Part shown: in pieces, positions 1 to 6,419 of the stretch | Numbering within the stretch: the first letter of the stretch is position 1 | Layout: the number at the start of each line of letters is the position of its first letter | Source: Christensenellaceae bacterium | Lineage (GTDB): Bacteria > Bacillota > Clostridia > Christensenellales > Aristaeellaceae | NCBI GenBank assembly: GCA_020025205.1 | Contig: JAHHSO010000045.1 | Location: 1 to 9,707 of the forward strand | Direction of reading: 5' to 3' | DNA length: 9,707 nt | Program-made: the position numbers and the translations under genes | Notes under the pieces: model-generated | What the model was told of the DNA's origin: nothing | What the model saw: the letters and a program-made list of their open reading frames with translations, nothing else | Databases searched by the model: none

Positions 1-21
1 GGATAATGTACTCTGTTTCAT
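1..21 (-). CDS. Start of an unidentified gene (first 7 codons only)
   Basis: An ATG at 21-19 opens a frame that reads MKQSTLS and runs off the window edge. It is called as a real start because an AAGGAGG Shine-Dalgarno sits 7 nt upstream and a consensus promoter lies just before that. The gene is separated from the operon by a terminator, so it is its own transcription unit. Seven residues are too few to identify the product. They do not match the start of SpoVM (MKFYTIK...), which follows thiN in Bacillus. Confidence 0.75.
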
Positions 22-28
22 GACATTC

Positions 29-35
29 CCTCCTT
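29..35 (-). promoter_or_regulatory. Ribosome-binding site of the edge gene
   Basis: AAGGAGG on the minus strand, seven bases complementary to the 3' end of 16S rRNA, with a 7-nt spacer to the ATG at 21. It decides the start of the truncated gene. Confidence 0.85.
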
Positions 36-46
36 TTTCTGGCTTT

Positions 47-75
47 ATTATATTGTCTTACTTCTCGTTTGTCAA
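47..75 (-). promoter_or_regulatory. Consensus housekeeping (sigma-A/sigma-70) promoter
   Basis: On the minus strand TTGACA (75-70) and TATAAT (52-47) are both perfect consensus hexamers, separated by exactly 17 nt (69-53). Transcription should start about 6-7 nt past the -10 box, near position 40. The 5' leader would then be only about 20 nt, leaving no room for a leader riboswitch. The surroundings are AT-rich, unlike the GC-rich operon. The promoter lies after the operon terminator and serves only the gene starting at 21. Confidence 0.88.
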
Positions 76-79
76 TTAC

Positions 80-102
80 TTTTTATTGTATCACGATAAA
101 AA
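80..102. repeat. Imperfect AT-rich dyad upstream of the promoter
   Basis: On the plus strand TTTTTAT (80-86) and ATAAAAA (96-102) are 7-bp inverted arms around a 9-nt centre. The dyad ends 5 bp upstream of the -35 box at 70-75. A smaller palindrome, TATC-AC-GATA, lies at 89-98 but has a different centre. It could be an operator or an UP-element-like A/T tract, or chance in AT-rich DNA. No known operator consensus was recognised. Confidence 0.3.
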
Positions 103-140
103 TAAATTGCATTATAGACATTCACATGCATTCTGAGCAT

Positions 141-170
141 AAGAAAACGGCACCCGCAGCGGATGCCGTT
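141..170 (-). terminator. Intrinsic terminator of the operon
   Basis: On the minus strand AACGGCATCC (170-161), loop GCTGC, GGGTGCCGTT (155-146) form a 10-bp stem with one G-U pair and no mismatch. The stem runs into a T-rich tract (TTTTCTT) ending at 141. It begins 11 nt after the stop codon of the last operon gene (181-183). The stem is GC-rich and the tail U-rich, so this is a convincing Rho-independent terminator separating the operon from the next gene. Confidence 0.92.
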
Positions 171-180
171 CGATTTTCAA

Positions 181-888
181 TTATTTGACCAGAATAATGC
201 GGCCGCAGTTTTCGCATTCAATGAATGCCTCACCGGAACGCATCTTGTCCTTATCGGCCGCAGAAAGCTGCATGTTGCACCCGCCGCAGCGATCCTCCGT
301 CAGGCGCGTAATCGGCGGCATGGCGTGGTGCTTAATGGCCTTGTACTTTTCCAGAAGCTTGGGATCAATGCCTTCAGCCTCCTGGGCAACCTTCTTTTTC
401 AGCTCTTCGAGCTTCACAGCTGCCTGCTTGTATTCTTCGTCATAGATGACCTTAACGCGATCAAATTCCGCGCGAGCCTTCGCCGCACGCACACGCACTT
501 CGCGCTGCTGGCGATCACGGGCCTCTGCATCCTTACGCATCTTCGCCAGTTCAGCCTCATAGCGGGAGATGGTCGCCACCAGTTTCTGAACAGATGCCAG
601 CTGCTTTCTGACTTCTTCCAGATCGTCGGGATGGCTTTCGTTGAAATGCGCCGCCGCTTCTGCTGCCGCCCCATTCAAACGCTTGATTTCATCCGCGAGC
701 GCTTCCATGCGGTCAGACATGATTTCAACATCCGTCTCAATCTTTTTGATGACCTTCTGCTGCTCCAGCAGAAAATCGCGCTGCTTCAAAAGCTCCTTGC
801 GGTTTGCATTCGAACGCATTCCCTGTTCATATTCGTGCAGCTCCATATCGACCTGCTGATAACGCCACAGAAGTTCATACTGTTCCAA
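181..888 (-). CDS. Coiled-coil protein with C4 zinc ribbon (COG1579 type)
   Basis: A 235-residue protein. Residues about 5-175 are highly charged, helical and coiled-coil-like, rich in K, E, R, A and Q. The C-terminus is a zinc ribbon with CGGC at 201-204 and CENC at 225-228, so four cysteines bind one zinc. This layout matches the COG1579 family (DUF164 zinc ribbon), which has no settled biochemical role; nucleic-acid binding is often guessed. No signal peptide or membrane segment is visible, so it is probably cytoplasmic. The start is TTG at 888, chosen because AGGAGG (902-897) lies 8 nt upstream and because the family begins the same way (MEQYELLW). It follows the trmK-nif3 ORF by 18 nt and is the last gene before the terminator. 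The family assignment is firm; the function is not. Confidence 0.88.
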   Translation of the reverse strand: MEQYELLWRYQQVDMELHEYEQGMRSNANRKELLKQRDFLLEQQKVIKKIETDVEIMSDRMEALADEIKRLNGAAAEAAAHFNESHPDDLEEVRKQLASVQKLVATISRYEAELAKMRKDAEARDRQQREVRVRAAKARAEFDRVKVIYDEEYKQAAVKLEELKKKVAQEAEGIDPKLLEKYKAIKHHAMPPITRLTEDRCGGCNMQLSAADKDKMRSGEAFIECENCGRIILVK

Positions 889-896
889 AATAAGGC

Positions 897-902
897 CCTC
901 CT
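897..902 (-). promoter_or_regulatory. Ribosome-binding site fixing a TTG start
   Basis: AGGAGG on the minus strand, 8 nt before the TTG at 888-886. No ATG or GTG lies at a suitable distance, so this site is the reason to accept the TTG start of the zinc-ribbon gene. Confidence 0.8.
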
Positions 903-906
903 CTAT

Positions 907-1677
907 TCATCGCCGCCCAAAGGGATTGCCCTTCGAGCAGAAAACCGTCACGTTATATTGTACTGCATCCGCAGCGTTTTGTAAAGCGGCAGAAAGCACT
1001 TCGCAGACAGGGTTTTCCGTTTCAAAATGTCCTGCCTCAAGCACACAGCAGCCCGCATCTACGGCATCCAGCGCCTCATGATGGCGCACTTCACCGGTGA
1101 TAAAGCAGTCTGCTCCCTGCTCCATCGCCAATCTAATCTCTGAGCCGCCCGCACCGGAGCAGCACCCCAGTATATGCACAAGCGAATCCGGCGCCCCATA
1201 CGCGCGCACCGGCCCTTTAAGCTTCTGCTGTGCCTTCATCCGAAGGCTTTCCAGCGTCATCCCTTCAGGCAGTTCGCCCACGCGCACAAACCCCTCACCC
1301 TTAACGTTCTTTACGCCCAGTATCTTCATCAGCGTGTCATTGACGCCGCCAGGCGCGCTGTCCAAATTGGTATGCGCCGCAATGTGCGCAATGCCCGCCT
1401 CGGCCATAGACAGCATGAGCCGCCCCTCTCTGTCCTGATCGGTGATGCGCTTGCGGGCAGAAAACATGATCGGATGATGGGTGACAATCAGCTGAGCGCC
1501 CAGCGCTTTCGCTTCCTCCACCCGCTCCTGTGTCAGGTCCAGTGCCACCAGAATTTTCTGAACGGGTGCCTTGGCGCGTCCAAACAGCAGCCCCACATTA
1601 TCCCAATCTTCCGCCAGCTCGTAAGGTGCAATTTCGCCCACAAGCTGCTCGACATCCGCTACTGTACAGGTTCTCAT
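907..1677 (-). other. Probable internal translation unit: stand-alone Nif3 (256 residues)
   Basis: Within the fused ORF an in-frame ATG at 1677-1675 (residue 236) is preceded by GGAGG (1690-1686) with an 8-nt spacer. The protein from this ATG begins MRTCTVADVEQLVGEIAP and reaches the AEDWDNVGL motif about 22 residues in, where stand-alone Nif3 proteins usually start. The cell may therefore make both a long TrmK-Nif3 protein and a free Nif3. The sequence shows the site; its use is inferred. Confidence 0.6.
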
Positions 1678-2382
1678 ACTCAATGCCTCCGAAATCATCT
1701 GCAATTCGCGCCCGCACACTGTAAGGCGCTCTCGCGCTCTGTCCGTGTTAAGGCAGGAAAGCTGCTCCATTTCCCGCACGCGTACGCTGCGCTGCCAGAC
1801 AAAATAGGCGCGCTGAGCCTCATTTTCAACTCCGTTGACCGCCGCGCCAAGCAGCGCATAGCGCGGATTCATCCAGGCTTGCGTACTCTTTTTTGCAAGA
1901 ATCGTCACATAATGCCGCCCCGCCGCGCAGCAGAAAACTTCCTTTTCAAGTGCAAATCCAAGCTCAAAAAGACCTGTGCGCAGCTGAGGCAGGTCAACAT
2001 TGGCCTGCACGATGACAGATGCCTTTCCGACCTTTTCAAGCCCCTGTGAAAGTATGCTGAGGATCGTCCCGGCACCCATGCCCAGAATCATCACAACATC
2101 CACACCCGTTTCCGGCAATGCAGAAAGACCGTCGGCCACATCAAGCCGTGCCCGCTCAGCCAGCCCGCGCGCTGCAAACAGCGTCCGCGCCTTTTCAAGG
2201 GACGGTGCGCTTACATCGCTGGCGCAAACCGTCAGTCCCCGCACACATTCCAGCAGGTAAGCCGAAAGATATCCATGGTCGCATCCTACATCCGCAGCCA
2301 GCGGATGCGCTTTGCCGTCCAGCACCTCAAGCGCAAGCGCGGCTGCGGCCTGAAGCCGCTCGTCCAAGATGATGGGCTGCAC
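907..2382 (-). CDS. trmK-nif3: TrmK-Nif3 fusion: tRNA m1A22 methyltransferase joined to Nif3-family metal protein
   Basis: A single 491-residue ORF covers two families that are usually separate neighbouring genes (yqfN/trmK and yqfO in B. subtilis). Residues 1-235 are TrmK, which uses SAM to make m1A22 in tRNA: the SAM-binding motif DVGCDHGYL is at 31-39, then ADGL (83-86), GMGAG (101-105), and a helical, coiled-coil-like C-terminus (about 187-235). Residues 236-491 are a Nif3/YbgI-type dinuclear metal protein: AEDWDNVGL at 257-265, THHP (His302, His303), TNLD (Asp341), and GHFETE (His452, Glu456) supply the expected metal ligands. This half lacks the PII-like insert of longer homologues such as YqfO. 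Nif3 proteins are annotated as GTP cyclohydrolase 1 type 2, but their true role is uncertain. The start is GTG at 2382, with AAGGAGG 7 nt upstream, 14 nt after thiN. A second strong start lies inside, at 1677. Confidence 0.9.
   Translation of the reverse strand: MQPIILDERLQAAAALALEVLDGKAHPLAADVGCDHGYLSAYLLECVRGLTVCASDVSAPSLEKARTLFAARGLAERARLDVADGLSALPETGVDVVMILGMGAGTILSILSQGLEKVGKASVIVQANVDLPQLRTGLFELGFALEKEVFCCAAGRHYVTILAKKSTQAWMNPRYALLGAAVNGVENEAQRAYFVWQRSVRVREMEQLSCLNTDRARERLTVCGRELQMISEALSMRTCTVADVEQLVGEIAPYELAEDWDNVGLLFGRAKAPVQKILVALDLTQERVEEAKALGAQLIVTHHPIMFSARKRITDQDREGRLMLSMAEAGIAHIAAHTNLDSAPGGVNDTLMKILGVKNVKGEGFVRVGELPEGMTLESLRMKAQQKLKGPVRAYGAPDSLVHILGCCSGAGGSEIRLAMEQGADCFITGEVRHHEALDAVDAGCCVLEAGHFETENPVCEVLSAALQNAADAVQYNVTVFCSKGNPFGRR
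1686..1690 (-). promoter_or_regulatory. Internal Shine-Dalgarno inside the TrmK-Nif3 ORF
   Basis: GGAGG on the minus strand, 8 nt before the internal in-frame ATG at 1677. Site strength and spacing match the ribosome-binding sites of the other genes in this operon. Confidence 0.7.
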
Positions 2383-2389
2383 CGCAGGC

Positions 2390-2396
2390 CCTCCTT
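2390..2396 (-). promoter_or_regulatory. Ribosome-binding site fixing the GTG start of trmK-nif3
   Basis: AAGGAGG on the minus strand, directly after the thiN stop codon and 7 nt before the GTG at 2382-2380. Confidence 0.85.
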
Positions 2397-3023
2397 TTAT
2401 TTCTTCTTATAGTGGAAAAGTATCAGATTGCCGTCCGTCACCTGAATAGAAGCCTCCTCTTGCGTCACCACATTGCTGATCCCAAGCGGATAATCGCTTC
2501 CAAGTGTCTGATCTGTCAGCGGATAATAAAGTCCCGTAAGCGTAATGCCGCGCGCCTGCCCAAGCGGCAGGATGGACACAGTGTCCCCCTGAGCATGGCA
2601 AAGCACTTCTTTTCCATTCACGCGAACAATGCGCACACCGTCTGCCAGAATTTCCGCTTCCGCCCCGCGCTCATGCGCCCGTACAAGCAGCATGAGGTTG
2701 CCCAACGCATGGTCAAGCCGCCCGCCAAGAGCCCCGAGAATGCGAATCTGATCGGCACCGCGTTTGAGCGCCGCATCCAGCGCGTGAACGCCATCCGTGT
2801 CATCCTTGATGCAGCTGAGGCGTTCTTCGCCGCCCTGATAGCGTTCCAGCACTTCGCCGTCAATGGAGTCCATGTCGCCCACAAGCAGATCCGGCTCCAG
2901 TCCGGCTGCGTCAAACGCATCCATGCCGCTGTCCGCCGCAATGGTAAAATCCGCCCACTGTTTCTCTCTGGCCAGACATGCCGCATCCGGCGCATCTCCG
3001 CCCAGAACAATCAGCGCACGCAC
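2397..3023 (-). CDS. thiN: Thiamine pyrophosphokinase
   Basis: A 208-residue enzyme that transfers pyrophosphate from ATP to thiamine to make thiamine diphosphate in the cytoplasm. Visible family motifs are LGGD (7-10), AADSG (29-33), PDLLVGDMDSI (44-54), KDDTDG (73-78) and the long signature GALGGRLDH (97-105). The C-terminal half (about 125-208) is the beta-rich substrate-binding domain, with GISN (181-184) near its end. Length is normal for the ThiN family. The start is GTG at 3023, inside the end of rpe (13-bp overlap). The only Shine-Dalgarno-like sequence is a GGGGG run 7 nt upstream, so translation probably depends on ribosomes arriving from rpe. The gene follows rpe as in B. subtilis, but spoVM, which follows thiN there, is absent here. 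Confidence 0.95.
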   Translation of the reverse strand: MRALIVLGGDAPDAACLAREKQWADFTIAADSGMDAFDAAGLEPDLLVGDMDSIDGEVLERYQGGEERLSCIKDDTDGVHALDAALKRGADQIRILGALGGRLDHALGNLMLLVRAHERGAEAEILADGVRIVRVNGKEVLCHAQGDTVSILPLGQARGITLTGLYYPLTDQTLGSDYPLGISNVVTQEEASIQVTDGNLILFHYKKK

Positions 3024-3679
3024 TCTGCCGCCCCCATCACCTGATCGACAACAGCCTTCGGGTCTTTTGCCTGAAAAAGCCCCGTGCCCATCACCAGCAC
3101 ATCCGCGCCTGCCGCGATGACTTTCGCCGCATTGTCAGCCTTGACGCCGCCGTCCACCTCAATGAGGATGTCACGGCCAGTCTTTTTAATCATCTCCTGC
3201 AAAACAGGAATCTTGGCAAGGCAGTCCTCGCGGAGACTCTGGCCGCCGAAGCCCGGTTCAACCGTCATCACAAGCACCAGATCGCACAGCGGCAGAAGCG
3301 GTTCAATCTTCTCCGGGCAAGTGCCCGGCTTGATCGAAATACCGGCCTTGATGCCGCGAGCCGCGATGGCACGAAGCGTCGTTTCAGGATCATCGTCCGC
3401 CTCCATGTGAACGGTGATCAGATCTGCCCCCGCCTGAACATAGGCATCCAAATATGCAAGCGGATGACTGAGCATTAAATGTACATCCAGAAACAGTCCG
3501 GTTTCTTTGCGCATAGCGCGGACAAAGTCCGGCCCGAAGCTGATGTTGGGCACAAAGTGTCCGTCCATATGATCCAAATGCAGCCATGAAATGCCCAGAT
3601 TTTCCACGCGTCTGACTTCATCGGACAGGTGCATCAAATCCGCACCCAGAACGGACGGAGAAATCTCGATCTTATTCAT
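3011..3679 (-). CDS. rpe: Ribulose-phosphate 3-epimerase
   Basis: A 222-residue TIM-barrel enzyme that interconverts D-ribulose 5-phosphate and D-xylulose 5-phosphate in the pentose phosphate pathway. Numbered from the ATG at 3679, the signature residues fall at the usual places: Ser8 (SPSVLGADL), metal ligands His34 and catalytic Asp36 in LHLDHMDGHFVPN, His67 in DVHLM, the phosphate loop EPGFGGQ (141-147), and Asp176 in EVDGGV. The frame is open upstream to a TTG at 3697. The ATG at 3679 is preferred because AAAGGA (3693-3688) lies 8 nt upstream and because the family starts there. Its ATG overlaps the rsgA stop as ATGA, so the two genes are translationally coupled. Nothing unusual is seen in the catalytic core. 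Confidence 0.97.
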   Translation of the reverse strand: MNKIEISPSVLGADLMHLSDEVRRVENLGISWLHLDHMDGHFVPNISFGPDFVRAMRKETGLFLDVHLMLSHPLAYLDAYVQAGADLITVHMEADDDPETTLRAIAARGIKAGISIKPGTCPEKIEPLLPLCDLVLVMTVEPGFGGQSLREDCLAKIPVLQEMIKKTGRDILIEVDGGVKADNAAKVIAAGADVLVMGTGLFQAKDPKAVVDQVMGAAECVR

Positions 3680-4554
3680 TCGTAGCGTCCTTTCCAATTC
3701 TCTCTCACTTCGCCAAGCAGCTCACGGTAGCGTTCATAACGCCCCGCTCCCAGATTGCCTGCATCTACCGCGGCATGAACCGCACATCCAGGCTCCCTGT
3801 CATGCAGGCAGGGCTGAAAACGGCACTGATCTGCCAATTCGTTGTATTCAGGATAGAGCTGTGCAAACTCCTGAGGCTCTATGTTGTTTTGCAGTTCGAG
3901 CAGGCTGAATCCCGGTGTGTCCAGAACGAACATGCCGTCCAGCTCCATCATTTCAGCGCGCCTTGTCGTATGCCTGCCGCGCTCAGTCTTTCGACTCAGG
4001 CCGCCTGTCTCCAGTTCAATTCCGAAAAGGGCGTTGAGCAACGAGCTTTTGCCTACTGCGGACTGGCCCGCCAGACAGGTCACCCTGCCGCGCATCTCCT
4101 CCCGCAGCGCCTCTATGCCTTCACCGGTCTTTGCGCTGACAGAAAATACGCGCAGATCCGTACCTGCATACTCTTTTTCAATCTGGCTGACCAGCTCACT
4201 GCCCAAATCCACCTTGTTTACACATATAACAGGAGTCATGTTCCCATGCTGTGCGCGCAGAATCAGCTTGTCGCACAGGAGCATATCCGGCTGCGGCACG
4301 CTGGCAATCACCAGCATCAGCATATCCACATTCGCTACGCTGGGTCTGTCGAGCATACTTTTTCTGGGAAGAATCTCTTCCAGCCAGCCATCCTCTTCCT
4401 CTTGTCCGGGGGTGAAGCGCACGTGGTCGCCAACCATCAGTTTGAGCTTCTGGTGTCGAATTTTTTTCTGCGCACGCAAAGTATATTCCCGATGATCCTG
4501 ATCACAGAGCACCGTATAAAAGCTGCCAATGCCCCGAAGGATGCAACCCGTCAT
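3676..4554 (-). CDS. rsgA: Ribosome small-subunit-dependent GTPase RsgA (CpgA/YloQ)
   Basis: A 292-residue circularly permuted GTPase that acts late in 30S subunit assembly. Numbered from the ATG at 4554: an N-terminal OB-fold domain (about 1-68), then permuted GTPase motifs in the order G4 NKVD (113-116), G5 SAK (140-142), G1 GQSAVGKSS (163-171), the switch I segment TERGRHTTR (190-198), and G3 DTPG (212-215). A zinc knuckle follows with Cys244, Cys249, His251 and Cys257 (C-x4-C-x-H-x5-C). The frame is open upstream to a TTG at 4575, but the ATG at 4554 has AGGAGG (4564-4559) just upstream, with a rather short 4-nt spacer, and is preferred. It starts 23 nt after the kinase stop codon, and its own stop overlaps the rpe start. 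In B. subtilis the homologue CpgA is reported as a PrkC substrate, which fits the gene order. Confidence 0.96.
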   Translation of the reverse strand: MTGCILRGIGSFYTVLCDQDHREYTLRAQKKIRHQKLKLMVGDHVRFTPGQEEEDGWLEEILPRKSMLDRPSVANVDMLMLVIASVPQPDMLLCDKLILRAQHGNMTPVICVNKVDLGSELVSQIEKEYAGTDLRVFSVSAKTGEGIEALREEMRGRVTCLAGQSAVGKSSLLNALFGIELETGGLSRKTERGRHTTRRAEMMELDGMFVLDTPGFSLLELQNNIEPQEFAQLYPEYNELADQCRFQPCLHDREPGCAVHAAVDAGNLGAGRYERYRELLGEVRENWKGRYE

Positions 4555-4577
4555 GTCTCCTCCTCGTCTTTCCAAGG

Positions 4578-6419
4578 TTACTGCAATACCGCTGTAGCCT
4601 CACTCTTGAAGTTGCCGTCCAAATACAGCCGCCAGGTATGTACGCCGCTTGTTTCGCTGCGAAGCGTCACCTTGATGTCGTCAGGCTCCATGTGTGTCGC
4701 GGAATACATATCGTTTTCCTGACCATCCTCTTCCACCAGCGTGACACGGACGTTCATGCCATCCTCAGGCGCGTCAATGTGAAGCGCAACCGATGCCGTA
4801 TACTTTCTCTTATCATAACGCCCAACCGTCATATCCAATGTGCTTCCGGGAAGCACAACGGTAAACTTGTCAATCGACTGACTGAGTACCATGCCATCCT
4901 GGCTGGCGCTCTTCACCGTTTCATAACTGATGCTGCCAAGTGTCAGACCCACGGCATCAATGCGGGCAGAAGCTTCTTCCTCACGCTGTCCCGTCAGTTC
5001 GGGCACAACAATGCGCCCGCCGGACACCGTGAGTTCTACTTCCGTCCCCGGCTTCAAAGACGTACCTGCCTCCGGATTTTGCGAAACAACCGTTCCCGCG
5101 AGCATCTCACTGGGCACAACGCTCACGTTGCCCGGCACAAGCCCCTGTTCATCCAGAATAGCCAGCGCTTTCTCTTTCGTCTTTCCAGTCAGGCGCTGCA
5201 TCGTCACCATGCCGCTGCCCATGGAAATCGTGATCTGTGCAGTATCGCCGCGCCGCACATCTTCATTGGCCTCAGGTTTCTGCTCGCTCACGTATCCTTC
5301 GGGAACAGTGCTGTACTCATAATCCATGCTCAATTCCAGTCCAGCATTCTGCACCAAGCGTTCTGCCGTTGCTGCATCCAGTCCTGCCAGATTCGGCATT
5401 TTAACCAGAATAAACATGGATCTATACAGTCTGAGCCCGGCAACGGCAATCAGTGCCACCATCAACAGCGCAGCAAAAAGTGTTGCCATTCGGACGGGCA
5501 GACTCTTTGGCTCGGCGCGCTTCTGTTTGATGCGGTCAACCACTTCATATGTCTTTTCATCCAGCGGCCGCTGCTCCATGAACTCGCCTTCCGGATGGCG
5601 CAGCGCACGGCGTAAATCGCGCACCATGGCATCGGCACTCTGATAGCGGTTCTGCGGCTGTTTTTCAAGCGCTTTCGCCACAATCAACGCTACTGCGCGG
5701 CTGACCTCGATTTCTTCATCAACCGATTTAGGCGGCTCCATCAGGTGCATCATGGCAACGGAAACCGCCGTTTCTCCCTCAAACGGCACATGACCCGTGA
5801 GCATTTCATATAAAATGATGCCTACGGAATACAAATCGCTTGCAGCTGTGGCTTTCATGCCTTTTGCCTGTTCCGGCGAGAAATAATGCACCGAACCCAT
5901 GACGTTTCCGTCCGAAGTCAGCGTCTTGGTATCTGCCATGCCCGCAATGCCAAAGTCACCGATTTTAGCCTGCCCCATCCGGGAAACAAACACGTTCTGC
6001 GGCTTCACATCTCTGTGAACAATGCCGCGCTGATGCGCATGTCCCAGTGCCGAAAGAATTTGCAGCGCATAGCGCACAGCCTCTTCTTCAGACAGCCGTC
6101 CACGCTCGTTGATGACCTCTTTGAGTGTTTTTCCGTCCACATACTCCATGGCAATATAGGAAATTCCACCCACGCAGCCGGAAGAAACCAGATTGACAAC
6201 ATTGGGATGATTGAGTTTACGGCAGGCTTCCGCTTCGCGCCTGAAACGCTCCTGATACTCCGGATCTCCTTCATATTCTTCGCGAAGCACTTTAAAGGCA
6301 ACGGTCTGGTGCGTCTTCATGTCGAACGCACGGTAGACAATCGCCATGCCGCCGCGTCCTACGACATCTTCAACGCGGAAACGCCTGCTGACAATTTTTC
6401 CGATCAGTCTCGCGTCCAC
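4578..6419 (-). CDS. prkC: Membrane Ser/Thr protein kinase with three PASTA domains (PrkC/Stk type)
   Basis: A 613-residue Hanks-type kinase that senses cell-wall fragments through PASTA repeats. Numbered from the GTG at 6419: glycine loop GRGGMAIVYR (21-30), ATP-binding Lys43 in VAFKVL, helix-C Glu62 (RREAE), catalytic HRDVKPQN (135-142), DFG (155-157), a Thr/Ser-containing activation loop ending SPEQ (181-184). One transmembrane segment lies at about 310-332 (ATLFAALLMVALIAVAGL). Three PASTA repeats follow (about 337-402, 403-467, 468-533), then an 80-residue beta-rich C-terminal domain (534-613). The kinase is cytoplasmic and the PASTA part extracellular. The GTG at 6419 is chosen over one at 6443 because GGAGG (6431-6427) lies 7 nt before it. 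It overlaps the phosphatase gene by 16 bp, so kinase and phosphatase are coupled. All catalytic residues are present. Confidence 0.97.
   Translation of the reverse strand: MDARLIGKIVSRRFRVEDVVGRGGMAIVYRAFDMKTHQTVAFKVLREEYEGDPEYQERFRREAEACRKLNHPNVVNLVSSGCVGGISYIAMEYVDGKTLKEVINERGRLSEEEAVRYALQILSALGHAHQRGIVHRDVKPQNVFVSRMGQAKIGDFGIAGMADTKTLTSDGNVMGSVHYFSPEQAKGMKATAASDLYSVGIILYEMLTGHVPFEGETAVSVAMMHLMEPPKSVDEEIEVSRAVALIVAKALEKQPQNRYQSADAMVRDLRRALRHPEGEFMEQRPLDEKTYEVVDRIKQKRAEPKSLPVRMATLFAALLMVALIAVAGLRLYRSMFILVKMPNLAGLDAATAERLVQNAGLELSMDYEYSTVPEGYVSEQKPEANEDVRRGDTAQITISMGSGMVTMQRLTGKTKEKALAILDEQGLVPGNVSVVPSEMLAGTVVSQNPEAGTSLKPGTEVELTVSGGRIVVPELTGQREEEASARIDAVGLTLGSISYETVKSASQDGMVLSQSIDKFTVVLPGSTLDMTVGRYDKRKYTASVALHIDAPEDGMNVRVTLVEEDGQENDMYSATHMEPDDIKVTLRSETSGVHTWRLYLDGNFKSEATAVLQ

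Noticed and set aside
111..139. Second TATAAT (116-111, minus) as another promoter
   Set aside because: The hexamer at the right distance (TGCTCA) is a poor -35 match and there is no extended -10; the complete promoter lies downstream.
1..180. spoVM or the RNase P RNA gene, possible neighbours of these genes in other Bacillota
   Set aside because: The 159-bp gap holds only the terminator, dyad, promoter and ribosome-binding site, and the edge gene's first residues do not match SpoVM.
1174..2049. Plus-strand ORF (291 codons) opposite the trmK-nif3 ORF
   Set aside because: Composition is shadow-like and the opposite strand has the motifs of both real domains.
2383..3035. TPP riboswitch controlling thiN
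   Set aside because: thiN starts inside rpe and no non-coding leader exists in which such an element could fold.
3775..5615. Plus-strand ORFs of more than 300 codons opposite rsgA and prkC
   Set aside because: They lie opposite genes with complete catalytic motifs, have no convincing ribosome-binding site and no family resemblance.
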